Positions 12,401-24,460 of a stretch of DNA of 64,000 nucleotides are shown here, piece after piece. The position numbers were made by a program, and so were the translations under genes. Under the pieces are notes generated by a model, which saw only the letters and a program-made list of their open reading frames with translations, was not told where the DNA came from and did no database searches. The stretch covers positions 17,713,507 through 17,777,506 of the forward strand of contig CM055743.1 in assembly GCA_029465975.1 (NCBI GenBank), read 5' to 3'. How positions within the stretch are numbered: the first letter of the stretch is position 1; every line of letters starts with the position of its first letter. Origin of the DNA: Dallia pectoralis (taxonomy: Eukaryota; Chordata; Actinopteri; Esociformes; Umbridae).

Positions 12401-15400
12401 CTTTCCCTGAAATGTTGACATAGTTTACTTGTTAGACCAGAGAGGCAGAGAAAATTTCATTTGGGGATAAGGAAAAGCTTTCAAAGTCACCTAGGAGTTG
12501 GCACGTGACATTTTATGCTGCATTTTCACCAAAACAATCACAGATACAACAGTTTGTGGCACTGAGAAGCTTTGGGCATTGTTTGGAGGCTGTGGTTTCT
12601 GGACTCCCAGTAAACCTGAATGGCTCAATATGTCGGTCAACAACGATATAAGTGCTTCAAGACCAGGGGTTCATTTGGATTGTCCGGATGTTTTCCTGCA
12701 AGCCTGCAGGATACAACTTTAATTAAAGGGAAGAAAATATCCATATGGTGTCAATATGCAAAGGCAAGTTAATGGCAGGAATGATCGTCTTAAAGTCTAA
12801 GCAACCATTGTCTGCTAAAATAACATGGATTTTTTTAAGATGGTCATGCCAAGGACACACACTATATCTCATTATGGAAAACTGTTATGGGATGCATTTG
12901 TTTTTGTTTTTACTGTAAGATTCGTTTCCCATAATGCACTTTGGACATAGTTACAGAAACATGACTTTAAATGGATTCATGGATGCTGTGATGGAAAGCC
13001 AAATTCTGGTCTTCTTTTGACACTTATGTATGTACTCAAAAAGGTCACAGAATGTCTAAGGTTGAAAGCAGATCGAGATATTTACCAGACCACAACGAGA
13101 GATGAATTTGACGTCAGGATGTACTTGACCTAACATGGTTGGCACATCAGAAATCTTACAGCCAAAGCCAATGGTTCCCAAGGAGTGAGAATGTGTTCAC
13201 AATGAGCCACAATGAAGACAACCTGGTAAAACAGGGACACAGGTGTATTTCTACTGAGACCAATGATTTGATTAAATGCAGGAAACATGCAGTTAAAACC
13301 CAGATATCCACTCCAAAGAACATTTAGGTTTATTTTATATTTTTGAGGTGAACGTACGAGCACGGCCTGGAGAATTCTGTGTCAATCCATTAAGCTAATT
13401 CTAATTTGACTCTTAAATTGCCTCTATCTTGGATAATGGACAACACACTGTGCTTCTCTGAGCCTTTTGTTTTTTCAGTGTTTTTTTTTATAGATTCCCT
13501 GCTGTAGATTCATTGCAGTGGCTCAGATTACCTAACAAGCTATTGACTGTCCCCACGTTAATGGTTTCAGTACGAGTCACGTGATAACGTGATGGGGGAG
13601 TGGCTAAATTAAAAGGGGCGTGGCATTGCATATCAAACCTGATATACATAAAAGAAAAGGGCGTATAAATGTATAAATATAGTATAAATGGGCCAGTGGA
13701 GAGATGCTCAGAGTCTACAAAAAAACTATAGAAGATGACAGACTAACTAAATAGTCCACATTTATATTATTATTATTATATATTATTATTATCCTTATAT
13801 TGGTGTCCACGTCTCTCACCCTCCCATGCTCTAATGTAGTTTAACTTATTCATCAGAATAATTTCATGAATAAAATGCATTAATTTTCTGTTTAACTTAT
13901 TCAGAGCAACCTGCACACGTTAATATACTGCGTGTACACTTTGAATGTCTGTAAAAAATTACAATTGTGTGTTAGATTGTATAATGTGTTAGATTTCCAT
14001 AACGTGCATGAAAGCAGAATAATAAATCTATTGAAAGCTGGGGATGATTAGATCGTTCAAAGATGAGGTCTAGATTGCAATTTTAGCCAGGAGACTGAGG
14101 TCATCGCTCTTGTGATAAGTACCATGAGATATTCAGTCTGGAAACCAATTTTATTTCCCATCTGAAAGACAGCACATTATGCAGGGGCAATGTCCTGTTC
14201 GCCAGCCTGCAGTATTGGAACTGATCTTAGACCAGAGGGAAGAATATCTCCCTCTGTCCGATCAAAACAATAAGAAGCCGGTCAATTAATTACCGGGTGA
14301 ATCGAATCTGCCTTAAAACCACCCAGACAACTACCTCCAAAGTGTGTATCTGTGATTTAATTGCTTGTACAACCAGCTGTCCAGAGGGTGTAACTGAGGT
14401 GTTTTATACATTAACACTGCATTTATTTTACTTGATCGGTGGTTTTAGTGTTTTGTCCATGAGCTTAATGGCATGAGACGGTCTAATTGACTTGACAACG
14501 GACTCCTGCTCTGATTTCTTCCTAAATACTGTTGTGAAGTCTCCCCCTAACCGTAGCCCCTAAACCAATCCTCAGCCACTTCACCATCACTCGAGACGAT
14601 GGAGAGGAAATAAGAGCAACTGGGGGCTAGCTTTCAATCTCCCGGATGTGTTGGCCTATCTGAAACCTTAACCTTGTTTCTGGCTGTGGTTTGCAGCTAC
14701 TCTGGATATTCGCAGATATTTCTTGCTAACATAGTGCTTTAGATTTCCGCAGTTCAATTGACTCAATTATCTTCTAATACAAACTTTATAACAAAGTTTT
14801 TTCTCCCTTTCCCAATCTCACCATGTCAGTCGAATCTACAATCCTGTCGCATAGCGACAACTGCCAACAGATTGGGGAGACCCGGGAGAGAATATGATCG
14901 TCACGTTGGTGCAAAGCCACTCCCCTACCAGGTTTCCACCAATCATGAATCAATGCGTCGGTGGGCGTGCGCAAATCACTTGACAGCCTTCGTTAACTTT
15001 GCAGGTGCCTGATAATTTCTCTGGGAGTTGCTAGGATGTTACCTTTACGTCAATCCGGCTTTTTCTATGGGCTCCCCAGTCACGAAAGTTTTTTACAACA
15101 TTTTTTTAGGGGGAGAATTGACTGGTGGTGAGACCCATTGCAAGTCACAGGTGAATTCAGTTCTTTCATCAGGTTAAAATAACGCCAGGACCATATAACC
15201 TTTCACACAGAAGAATAGAATCAAGCCCACGACCGTCTTCCTGTATGCCCATACATTTCAATAATCAGTCTCATTAGAGAGGGGAGGGGGAACATGAGAG
15301 AGGGAAGGGAGGCTCAGAGGGTTGTATCGGGGGGAACGAGGAAAGGGAAAGAAATGGATATATGCCGGGTGAAGGAGGTTGAGCAAGGAAAAGGCAGAGA

Positions 15401-16740
15401 GATATATACATTGGGAGTGAGAGACCGCGGTAGTGAGTTCCATTGAGAGAGAGAGACTGGGAGACGAAGAAGAAAATCTCTTACAAATGAGGAAGAGAGA
15501 ATATGATATATCTCCGTTATCCCAATCTCATTTAAACCGAATCTCTTGGGTTTGAGGACAAATGATGATTGCAGACAAAATTGTTGCCTCTCAAGGCTTC
15601 CTATTTTCTTTTTGTGCAACCCCAAACATAGCTGTGTATCCTGCTAATCTCAGCCACGGTCTGATATCCTGTTCTGGTTGAAAACATGCTTAAAGCACTT
15701 TCTTATAGGTGTCAGTATTACAAGTCATCACCGGGTTCTCCACCAAAAAGCTGGTCGGCCCTGCGGGCTGTCAGGCGTGTTGATGAATTGCTGTTTCTTT
15801 TATTCTGTCGTTTTACAAAACCTCCCACTGTACCTAACATCTGTGCTAGCCTTTAAATATCAGCAAAACTACAGCAATGAGTTACCAAGCCTGTTGTCAG
15901 AATAAGATAACACTGGAATATCCTTTGTATCTTTATATAACAAATACTAACGTTGGGTGTTTCTGAGTATTTCGGATATTTAGAAAGCTGATTCACACGA
16001 TCCATTCTGATTAAGGTGTTTCGTTTTTAGACAAAATGTCCTTGCGCTTAACGATTGAAATTATTTGTGTAATTCTCTAAACCAAGGTTCATCTGTATGT
16101 ATATATGGTCTCAGTACAACTCACATATAAACTATTACATTTATAACTCTACTTAAATAATTCACAGATTTCTGTTGGAGGCTTTGTTTTGAAACACACA
16201 CACATGTAAAGTCTAGCTGACATGTAAAGTCAGGAGCTCTAAATAGTTCACCACTAATGAACCACCCGTCCAAAATTAGAGAGACACACTTGCCCTTTTC
16301 CTTTTCTGCACTGATAACCTTTTAGATTTGCTGATTGACTGTGTTTGGGGATGAGTAATTATTCAAAAGGTGGGTAGGATACTGAATAGTTTCACTTAAA
16401 GTAGAAATACCGTTACTGCAAATGTAATTGATTCAAGCTATAGTAAAGGAGAACTTCTTTAGAACCGAAATTAGAGTGAATAAAATGTATCTGGTCAGAA
16501 ACTGACTTGAATACTAGTCAAAAGACTAATGTATATTTGAAATGTGGCATGCCTCGCTGGGTCCTGTGGAAATGGAATTGTTGCGCCGTTGAGAGTATCC
16601 TAACTGGCTGCATCTCAACATGCGCCATTATTACGTAGCCCTCACATCCCAGCCAGCTGTCCCCCCCGCTACCACTGTCCAGATGGGGACATAACAGGAG
16701 CGTATTGTCCTGCAGACAAACCATGAGACTGCTGAATACT
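9403..16740. other. Unassigned sequence upstream of gnrhr
   Basis: No coding exon is supported. AT-rich spans alternate with moderate-GC spans. A (TAT)n-like run sits near 13760-13792, several TATAAA-like strings near 13660-13690, and a GA-rich low-complexity patch near 15280-15480. A possible upstream exon at about 10.26-10.73 kb is listed separately. Confidence 0.4.
10262..10733 (+). promoter_or_regulatory. Candidate promoter and 5' non-coding exon upstream of gnrhr
   Basis: A TATAAAGG string at about 10267 lies downstream of a G/A-rich, CpG-containing block (10022-10060). About 470 bp later there is a strong donor, ACGG|GTAAGA (10733/10734). The gnrhr coding exon begins two bases after a good splice acceptor (TTCTCAG at 17061-17067), so an upstream untranslated exon is expected, and this segment is a candidate. 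The link is inference: no transcript evidence is visible and other exons in 9.4-17 kb are possible. Confidence 0.2.
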
Positions 16741-16772
16741 GGACAAGACTAGTGGGCACACTTGAACTTACC

Positions 16773-16798
16773 AACACCCACACACCCACACACCCACA

Positions 16799-16897
<99 letters not shown>

Positions 16898-16943
16898 CTA
16901 TACATACACACACACACACACACACAGCTATACATACACACAA
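16773..16943 (+). repeat. (CA)n microsatellite upstream of gnrhr
   Basis: A compound array starts with CACACCC units, runs into an uninterrupted CA tract of about 90 bp (16803-16894), then repeats an AGCTATACATACACACAC block twice. It ends about 125 bp before the gnrhr start codon and lies in the probable intron or promoter immediately upstream. All overlapping open frames here are simple-repeat artefacts. Confidence 0.95.
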
Positions 16944-17068
16944 AATGTAACTATTTATGTAAATACTAGTCCAATATATTAGTATTAGATTATAGCCAAT
17001 GTTATAGTTGTGTGTAAATGTTTGTGGACACACTGATTAAGAAATTATTTGTATTTGGTCTTCTCAGA

Positions 17069-17611
17069 ATGTCAGATGACAGCACATCTGGCAACCTGTC
17101 TCTCTGGTCATCCACGTCCACGTTCTTGCCAGACAACTCGTCGTTCAACTCCTCCCTCCCCCCGTCGTTCGACGACTGGGAGACCCCCACGTTCACCGCA
17201 GCCGCCCGAGTTCGCGTGGCAGCCACCATGGTCCTCTTCGTGTTCGCTGCCTTCTCCAACCTCTCCGTGCTCGTCAGCGTGTTGTGGGGCCGCGGTCGCC
17301 GGCTGGCCCCTCACCTGCGACCGCTCATCGCCAGCCTGGCCTCGGCCGACCTGGTGATGACGTTCGTGGTGATGCCGCTGGACGCCGCGTGGAACGTCAC
17401 GGTGCAGTGGTACGCCGGCGACGCCATGTGCAAGCTGCTCTGCTTCCTCAAGCTGTTCGCCATGCACTCGTCCGCCTTCATCCTGGTCGTGGTCAGTCTG
17501 GATCGCCACCACGCCATCTTGCACCCGTTCGACGCGCTCGACGCGGAGCACCGGAATAAGAGGATGCTGGTCGCGGCCTGGATCCTGAGCCTGCTCCTGG
17601 CCTCGCCACAG
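17069..17611 (+). CDS. gnrhr: gnrhr coding exon 1 (N-terminus to TM4)
   Basis: Encodes residues 1-181: the glycosylated N-terminus, TM1-TM3, the DRHHAI motif and most of TM4, ending ...LLLASPQ. The donor is CCACAG|GTGGGT, phase 0. An in-frame ATG at 17018 would add 17 hydrophobic residues but lies upstream of the splice acceptor at 17067 and is probably intronic. The exon is strikingly GC-rich compared with its surroundings. Confidence 0.93.
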
Positions 17612-19560
17612 GTGGGTTTGATCTAGTGACCCCTTGTGGCAAGTTGGGCACCTGCAAGCTAGCTCGCAGTTGTTGGCCAGATAATGTCTTCTCGTCCATG
17701 AGCGCTGATCCTAAAAACGTTGTAACCCGTTGGGGGTTTCTATGGTAGAACAAAGCTGTTACAGCAAATACAACATAATGGAACTGGGGATTGGAGAAGA
17801 AAATTAAATGAAAATGTACACATACGACAGGGACCCATTGTTGCTCATAAGCACAATTTTTCCAATTATTCGATGACGCCAAAGATCTACAGGGCATCTT
17901 TAATAAACTGGCTAAATAAAAGATTAACCAACATGTTTGTTTTTTCTGATTAAAGCCCAACTCAAATACAACCAGTACAAACAAATTAAAATTGGTCTCT
18001 AGGTTTCTAGAAGTTTCTTCCATTGTGCCGCTACATGCGTTTTTAGACATTGGTGACGACTACAAGAATGTGCACCTAATGGCTCTATTTATGCATATAC
18101 TGTACATTTCTCATGACTTCTCATTTCCATCTTGTCTCACTTTGCCCAATAGTTGTTCATCTTTCGGGCGATCAAAGCTAAAGGAGTGGAATTCACGCAG
18201 TGCGTGACGCATGGCAGCTTCCCGAAACGCTGGCACGAGACAGTCTACAACATGTTCCACTTTGTCACTCTTTACGTGGTCCCGCTGCTCGTAATGAGCT
18301 TCTGCTACACTCACATCCTCATTGAGATCAGCCGGCAGATGCACAAAGACAAAGGTGTGAGTCTGCAATATTATGCTACAATGCTATGCTAGTTTACGCT
18401 AATGCAATTCTATGCTAGTTTACGCTAATGCAATGCTATGCTAGTTTATGCTAATGAAATTCTATGCTAGTTTATGCTAATGCAATGCTATGCTAGTTTA
18501 CGCTGAAATTTGGACTGATCCATCAAACGCAGAACTACAACGATCCAGTTCTGGCCTGTGTCTTGTTCGATTGGAGCATATCTTCAAATTGAGCTAAATT
18601 TCTCACATTAACGGTTGTTCATAACGTACCTCGTCAACTTTGACCTTTTGTAGATAACAGCATTGGCTTGTTCTATAATGTTTGGTTCGTTTCAAGAACA
18701 CAATCAAAGGGATCTCAGGGCCTTCCGTCGTAGAGGAGCATTGCAGATTGTTGATAACCTTAAATCTGCGTTAGTAGATGCTCTGGATCAATCTTAATTT
18801 CATTATTTAGTTATTTGGATAATGTTTACTTCCACTTTAAAGACTCTGGTTCAAGCATTCAAGCGTCAATACGAAATGCCCTTTTCAATTCAATTCAATG
18901 CAGTATTAAGCAGTAATGCGTTTACCTCACTGGGGAGTGATGCCTCAGCCGGCACCACGAGACTAGTTTCACGCGTGTGTTCGGTGATGACGTCTTGTCA
19001 ATGCCACAGGCATAGTGAATTCTGGGAATGAACGAACCTCCCATAAGATTGCTTCGTGTACATTTAATACAAATGGACCAATCAGTCGGGTCACATGACC
19101 ACAATGCTCACAGGACAATAATATGTCATGTGATGTTATATGTTCATTATCACCACTAGGGGGCGAACCATGCCTGAGGCGAAGTGGCACTGACACGATC
19201 CCAAAGGCACGCATGAAGACCCTGAAGATGACCATCGTGATCGTGGCATCCTTCGTCGTCTGCTGGACGCCGTACTACATACTGGGCATCTGGTATTGGT
19301 TCCAGCCGGCCATGCTCCGGAAGACGCCCGAGTACGTCCACAACGCCCTCTTCGTCTTCGGCAACCTCAACACGTGCTGCGACCCGCTGATCTACGGCTT
19401 CTACACGCCGTCCTTCCGGGCCGACCTGGCTGATGTGGTCGCCTGCTGCCGCAGATCCCAGAACACGTCCCCGCAGTCGCTGGACCACCTGGTACGTCAG
19501 AAGGCCCGGGCGAGTGGAGAGGCGGAGTCTGACAACCCCAGTGGCGACCAAACGAGTTAG
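17069..19560 (+). CDS. gnrhr: Gonadotropin-releasing hormone receptor (whole gene, 3 coding exons)
   Basis: Class A GPCR of the plasma membrane that binds GnRH decapeptides; in the family it couples mainly to Gq/11. The exons join in frame to 381 residues. Visible features are N-glycosylation sequons at N9, N23 and N27; TM1 about 48-72; TM2 with LASADLV (Asp 94); the paired cysteines C121 and C198; the DRH variant of DRY at 145-147 followed by HAILHPF; CWTPYY in TM6 (283-288); and DPLIY in TM7 (323-327). An approximately 50-residue Ser-rich cytoplasmic tail follows. The tail and the Asp/Asp pair in TM2/TM7 mark a non-mammalian-type receptor; the mammalian type I form lacks the tail and has Asn in TM2. 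ECL3 carries TPEY (304-307), in the ligand-selectivity segment. The start follows an acceptor at 17067. Which teleost paralogue this is cannot be decided here. Confidence 0.95.
17612..18152 (+). other. gnrhr intron 1
   Basis: GT-AG intron of 541 bp, phase 0, placed in the TM4 to ECL2 region. No repeats or other genes are recognised in it. The long minus-strand open frame over exon 1 and this intron has no support as a gene. Confidence 0.85.
18153..18354 (+). CDS. gnrhr: gnrhr coding exon 2 (ECL2 and TM5)
   Basis: Begins LFIFRAIKAKGVEFTQC after the acceptor TTGCCCAATAG, giving the ECL2 cysteine C198 and TM5. It ends ...RQMHKDK plus one base (phase 1). The donor that keeps frame with exon 3 is AAAG|GTGTGA. 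A stronger-looking GTGAGT two bases downstream would break the frame. Confidence 0.92.
18384..18507 (+). repeat. 26-bp tandem repeat in gnrhr intron 2
   Basis: About 4.7 copies of a 26-bp unit, CTATGCTAGTTTACGCTAAT plus six bases, with C/T and A/T variants between copies. It lies just inside intron 2 (18355-19159). The rest of the intron shows nothing recognisable. Confidence 0.9.
19160..19560 (+). CDS. gnrhr: gnrhr coding exon 3 (ICL3, TM6, TM7, C-tail)
   Basis: Follows the acceptor CACCACTAG and starts GEPCLRRSGTDTIPKARMKT, the conserved third intracellular loop. TM6 carries CWTPYYILG and TM7 carries NTCCDPLIYG. The tail has two cysteines (ACC), a possible palmitoylation site near helix 8, and is rich in Ser. 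The stop is TAG at 19558-19560. Confidence 0.94.
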
Positions 19561-19985
19561 AACTTGAGGCTCGGTTCAACTGCGGTGTACGGAAAGATTT
19601 ACTCTGTGGTCGTTCTAGTGCCCGAAACCCATAACCATATTGACACAACTTAACCAAAAAGGTGGTCAACAGAGACAAGATTAAAACCGCTTTTTAGGCT
19701 GGACATAGAACACAGGCCCTTTGACAATTTCAGGGGCCACATATTGCTATGCAAATCACGGATTAAAGAAAGAAAAGAAGCGAATATTATACCAAGTTTT
19801 CTAAAATAGTCATGTAACAAACCCCTTTGTTTTGGCTGTTAAGTTGTTGGTTAATTGGAATATCGAAGCAGGTTGTTGCCAATTTGTGCACCAGGCTCTC
19901 TTTCAGAATAGGAAAATGAATGGCTAATTCAGATATTATATAGTGACAGGAATGGGACTTCAGAATAAAAGTAACTGCAACCCTT
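19561..19985 (+). other. gnrhr 3' untranslated region (probable)
   Basis: Non-coding sequence after the stop. An AATAAA polyadenylation signal stands at 19964-19969, so cleavage would be expected near 19980-19995. An ATTAAA variant occurs near 19762. Inferred from position and signal only. Confidence 0.5.
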
Positions 19986-20300
19986 TACATTAATAGCAAA
20001 CGTTTTTTTGAAAGATTTTTTGATGCTCAAATGAAAGTTGCATTTAATTTGCTGTAACTATAGCGGAAGACTCACTCAATGACTATTAATATATATATAT
20101 TTATTTGCATTGCTTTGCACATTGGCACATTGGCACCAAAAATTAATACTATTTGGGTTATGTTTTTATAAAGCAAGGTAAAGTTCAGTAGTCAAAATCT
20201 TAACCGAATTGCAAGTGATTAGTCAGCAGTAGAAATAATCATGGCGGATGGGGTTCTTTAATTGGGTGTTTATCGTCATAGACTGAGCGTGAGCAGCAAG

Positions 20301-21425
20301 GGCGAGACTAGCCAAGCACCCCTAAAAAGGAGCTCAGCACCCCTAAAACTTGGAGTAAGACATGTTGTTATTCTAACATTTTAGTTCGTCTTTGACAAGG
20401 TTAAATAATATACAAAACCTACTCTGTAGTTTGTGGTTTAAAATGTATGTGTTAAGGATGAAAATTAAAACACCCCCGCTTAGCAAATGGTGTCGTCCTC
20501 TCCTCTTCTACTTGTCCTCTCTACCTGCACTTTTCAGCACGAACGGCATCCAGCGTGAAACACACGCAGAGTGACAACCCGTTATGTAGTGTTGTCAATC
20601 AACTAAGTTGCTCCAAAGCTGTGTCACACACTTCTTTCCTTTTACCATATCGGTGAGTACTGGAGTCAGTATCCTGAATCACCATGGTACACCTATAATA
20701 AGTGTTTATTTTCGGACTATTTAAGTCCAGTGTGCCGCCGCCGCTGTGGAGTAGCACAGGACCTGGGTGGGTGACTCGTCCATATAGTCATAAACGGAGA
20801 GAAGTAACGCCGGTTATAATGTTCTTCTGCAAGACGCATGCAGTTCTGTTTATTAACTGCTAGAGCGTGAAAGAAAAACAGCAGCGCGACAAATAAACTG
20901 CGGACATGTGTAGTGCGGACATGTGTAGTGCGTACCAGGGGTGGACTGGCCACCTGTGTGATCTAGAGAATTACAGAACGACCGGTACTCCAGGACCGCC
21001 GGCCCACAACCTGCCACAAACACACCTGTTTTTTGCTATTTGCATTATCCTGTTTGGAGTAGTGGTTTACAGCTCTTGGCTGCAGAGCCGTAGGACCCAG
21101 GTTCAATTCCCCATACCAGATGTCTCAACCTTTTGAAATATTTTTTTTTAACTTTTATTTTCAGCTAAACTTTAACATTTTAATTGTAAAATTCCACATG
21201 CAGTAGCTAATATAAAGAAATATGTTGTGTGAACTCTCACAATAAGCTCTGTGCTCTGAAAAGATTAAAACAAATCTGGATTTTTGAGTAAGTTGAACCA
21301 ATGTTAAAATTATTATGTTATTTTTCAATAGAAATTTTTGTTTTTGTGTGAAAAGTGGGTGGGTGGGTGGTGGGGCTCATTGGGGGCTCAGCACCCCTAA
21401 AGCTCTGACCCTAGAATCGCCCCTG
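20301..21425. mobile_element. Non-autonomous transposable element with 12-bp flanking duplication
   Basis: The 12-bp string GTGAGCAGCAAG is repeated exactly at 20289-20300 and 21426-21437. The bounded 1125 bp has imperfectly inverted ends (GGGCGAGACTAG on the left, CAGGGGCGATTCTAG on the reverse complement of the right). A 16-bp block, GCTCAGCACCCCTAAA, occurs in the same orientation near both ends (20332-20347 and 21386-21401). No transposase is present. Inside lie a GGGGTGGACTGGCCA string like another fish element terminus (about 20940) and a tRNA-like stretch (21052-21125). The class is uncertain: short inverted ends suggest a DNA element, while a 12-bp duplication is unusual for one. Confidence 0.6.
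21052..21125 (+). repeat. Degenerate tRNA-like / SINE head candidate
   Basis: Contains an A-box-like GAGTAGTGGTTTACAGC and a B-box-like GGTTCAATTCC with tRNA-like spacing. The cloverleaf stems do not pair well, so it is not a functional tRNA. It is more likely the head of an old SINE embedded in the larger element. Confidence 0.35.
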
Positions 21426-22050
21426 GTGAGCAGCAAGCGCTATTAAGTGTCTGCAGGGCACAAAGTCAAAGAAATGACAGATATTCTGACATTCAGGTAT
21501 TAGGTTACTGTCAATCTTGTGATATTGTAATTTTTTTAATGAATGTATTTAGGGGATAGGCGAGGACCGCACGTTTTTATTCACATATAGCCTACTTCTT
21601 CTCAGAGCAAATCAACGTAGTACATACATGCGCCTTAATTAAAGCCAATACAATTAGGACATGGACGCCTGTGATGTTATCAGATAACCTCGGTGCAAAT
21701 CTCTTTAGATTACATTCCACTCCTTGAAGTCTGTCACCAAGGGATTGGAATCTAATCGGAATTGGATCGGATGCTATCTGTTAGAGGCAAAAAAACGGAA
21801 CGGGTCATATTTTATTGAGGAACATAACTATGTACACGATTGATGTTTTATTAATGTCTTGTGTTGGCTGTACTCCTGCTGCTCTCTACATTTAACTGTT
21901 GTCATTATTGGCATAGACCGTCCCGAGTATTTTATTGGGCCAGATGTAATTAGCTGGATCCTAAATGATAGCCTGAAAGAATCTCCCTGCATTTAGTATT
22001 TCTTATTTTCTTTCACTTTTATTGTCCAACAATTTGGACATATTTGCCTA

Positions 22051-22155
22051 CGTCTATTCCATCAAATCCAAATTAAAACCCATTTAAATAATTGACTGGA
22101 ATGGAATAAAATCGGAAAAACACCCGAGGGGGTGAGTACTTTTGCACGGCACTAA
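22051..22155 (+). mobile_element. Terminal fragment of a Tc1-like element
   Basis: The text CCATCAAATCCAAATTAAAA and GGGGGTGAGTACTTTTGCAC followed by GGCACTAAG is close to the right-hand terminus of a Tc1-like family widespread in fish (ending in ...ACTTTTGCAAGGCACTG). The transposase part is absent. Recalled similarity; no alignment was run. Confidence 0.55.
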
Positions 22156-22159
22156 GGTA

Positions 22160-23980
22160 GTTGCTGACAGAGCAGATTGTGCCCTGCGCTCTGCTGCTCC
22201 AGCCATCTATGTGGGTGTCAAATTACATCAATAAATCCTCACGATGGCTGCCTGGTTCTTTATTAGGAATGCCAGTCTGATACAACCATGTCTTTGTCCA
22301 CTATTCCTTTGGCCAACTGCCAATCTGTGGTAATTCAAAATCGTGTTTAATGTTATTAAAGACACATTTAAAAATGCTGTGTCAATGTTTCTCACCAGGC
22401 CAACCGTCACATTGCGCATTCGCGGTCATAGGTACGCTAATGAACTTGATTTGTTGTGCAAATTAACAAGAGACTGGCATTGCAACCCTTTTTAAAATCA
22501 TAATAAAAATATTACTAGCACATCGGTTTTAGGCTATGACTTTCCTTATTGGATACACCTGTGACCAAAATACAAACATTGGCCAAACAAAAGAAAAATA
22601 ACTGACACACTTAAATGTGTGTGGTAATATTAATTTAATTGTCTTTTATATGGAATGTAATACAAACTCATTTTAAATACACTGTTCATATTTAAAGTTC
22701 TATGCCTGCTGAAGCATATTTACAGCATTGATGTTTTTCCAGAAGATCTTGGTAGTTGAGGGTAGTCAAGGCTGTACTTATTTTGTACTTTTTGGGACAC
22801 TATCTGTAACTCTGCTTCCCTTCTTGGCCTGCCATTGGCTACCGCTTTTCTTTGTAAATGTCACTTATCTGCAAATGTCACTGTAAAGACACGTTTTGGA
22901 CGAGTGACATTTTTCTATGTCCAGACATCTAATGAAATAAGAAAAAGCATAAGACAGATTCAATTGTTATTTCAGATTGTGTTTATCATGGCAATTCAAT
23001 GTAACGTTGCTCGGTTGATTACTTTTTTGCCTAAAACTATGTCCAAATCAGGATTTATCAGATTAGTTCATGGTAAATTGGAATTGACCACAATGTCAGT
23101 TCAGTTAAAAAGGATGATATTGATATTCTGAAGATTGAACAAATGAGCTTTGATCCTGGTTAGTCTCGTGGTGCTTGACTCCACCAACCAGCCGATGTCC
23201 CGTATAATGTGAAAGTCATTCCATGATCTAAAACAAGTCTCATAAATAAGGTCTATTATATGATCAGTACGACATGCAAACATAACAGCACTGTCACAAG
23301 TTCTGTCTGTTGTGACCCTGTCTTAGAATATATTCAAACTGTCTTTTAAGGTCAACTGAAAATAAAAGTCAGCGCTTCATCACCAGATGACCATTTTGAT
23401 TGTATTATATTATATGTTCGTCATTACACTGTTCTTTCGAAATTCAAAGCAGGCGAGAAACACTCCTGAAGACATGATATCACGACCAGAACAATGGACC
23501 CAAGCGCAGACACAGAGGAGAAGACCAGGTAACGTAAACCAGTATTTATTACAGGGTTAATCCAGCAAATGAACAAACAATCTGGCAACTGGTAACATGA
23601 CACACTGACATAAAGCTCAGGTAATAACCAGCACATAGGGAACTCCTGGTGGAAAAGAGGTGGAGACACTGACATGCCAGGTGAAACAGATCCGGATGTG
23701 TGTCACACGGATTTTTAAAGCATTAAATCATCAAATAAAGGTCGTACAAATTGTTTAACGAATAGCCGACAGGAAACAGTTGGGGGGAGAAATGACATTG
23801 AAAAATTGTGACATTGGAAAGGAATGTCATGAGCACGTGTGGCGTATCTGTTTCTCTCTGGGCGAACATTTTAAGGGTACGTTTATATCGCCCTTCTTTG
23901 CGAAAGAGTTGCGGCGATTTTTAAAGTGTTGAGTCTCGGGCTCTAACTTCAGAGTTACGTCACAGCCACTAGATATTTCT
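22160..23980. other. Unassigned intergenic sequence
   Basis: No gene is recognised. A block at about 23478-23700 (starting TCACGACCAGAACAATGG) reads like the reverse complement of the end of an LTR ending ...GGTCGTGA, but no partner LTR, duplication or internal domain is visible. Confidence 0.35.
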
Positions 23981-23989
23981 TTTTATTTG

Positions 23990-24135
23990 GACCTATAGGA
24001 GCAACTAGGATTTATGGTTTTGGGCACAAGGACACTTTATGGAACAGCACATTTGTCACCCTGTCAGCTCAGGGATTCGATCTCAAAACCTTTTGGCTGG
24101 AGTCCAGGCACACGGACCACTGGGCAGACTGCCAC
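23990..24135 (-). mobile_element. tRNA-derived SINE remnant
   Basis: Read on the minus strand, the segment has a tRNA-like head with GAGATCGAATCCCTGAGCTG (a B-box-like core). It is followed by GTCCTTGTGCCCAAAACC and CCTAGTTGCTCCTATAGGTC, the pattern of fish tRNA-derived SINE bodies. It is diverged and truncated. Confidence 0.6.
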
Positions 24136-24344
24136 CTGTTTCTGTTTTGTACAAGAGGGAGACGTGTGATTAGGGTTTGGTTTAGGGCTGTGGAACATTA
24201 CAGACTGCAGTCTCTCTTGATTTCTCTATTATTTCATATCTGTCCAGATGACAGAGCGACAGGTGATGAAAGGCTCAGTGGCTCTGACGTGCTTTCCCAG
24301 GTGTAAGATGAAATAAAGCCATCTCTCTTGCCATAAATAGAACC

Positions 24345-24350
24345 TGTGTT

Positions 24351-24381
<31 letters not shown>

Positions 24382-24421
24382 ACGAGCAGGTGCGTACAGT
24401 ATGTGTGAGCACGTTTGTGTA

Positions 24422-24458
<37 letters not shown>

Positions 24459-24460
24459 CA
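24345..24460 (+). repeat. (GT)n compound microsatellite
   Basis: Interrupted GT runs, TGTGTTTGTGTGTGTGTTTG and a longer pure GT tract at about 24427-24456. Overlapping open frames are artefacts. Confidence 0.9.

Noticed and set aside
16631..17033. Poly(Cys-Val) and poly(His-Thr) ORFs
   Set aside because: Microsatellite artefacts.
17108..17551. Minus-strand 147-codon ORF opposite gnrhr exon 1
   Set aside because: Shadow of a GC-rich coding exon; no domain, and the plus-strand reading is clearly a GPCR.
23424..23700. Second LTR-element end (TCACGACCAGAAC...)
   Set aside because: Reads like an LTR terminus, but I could find neither a partner end nor a target duplication, so it was left as unassigned sequence.
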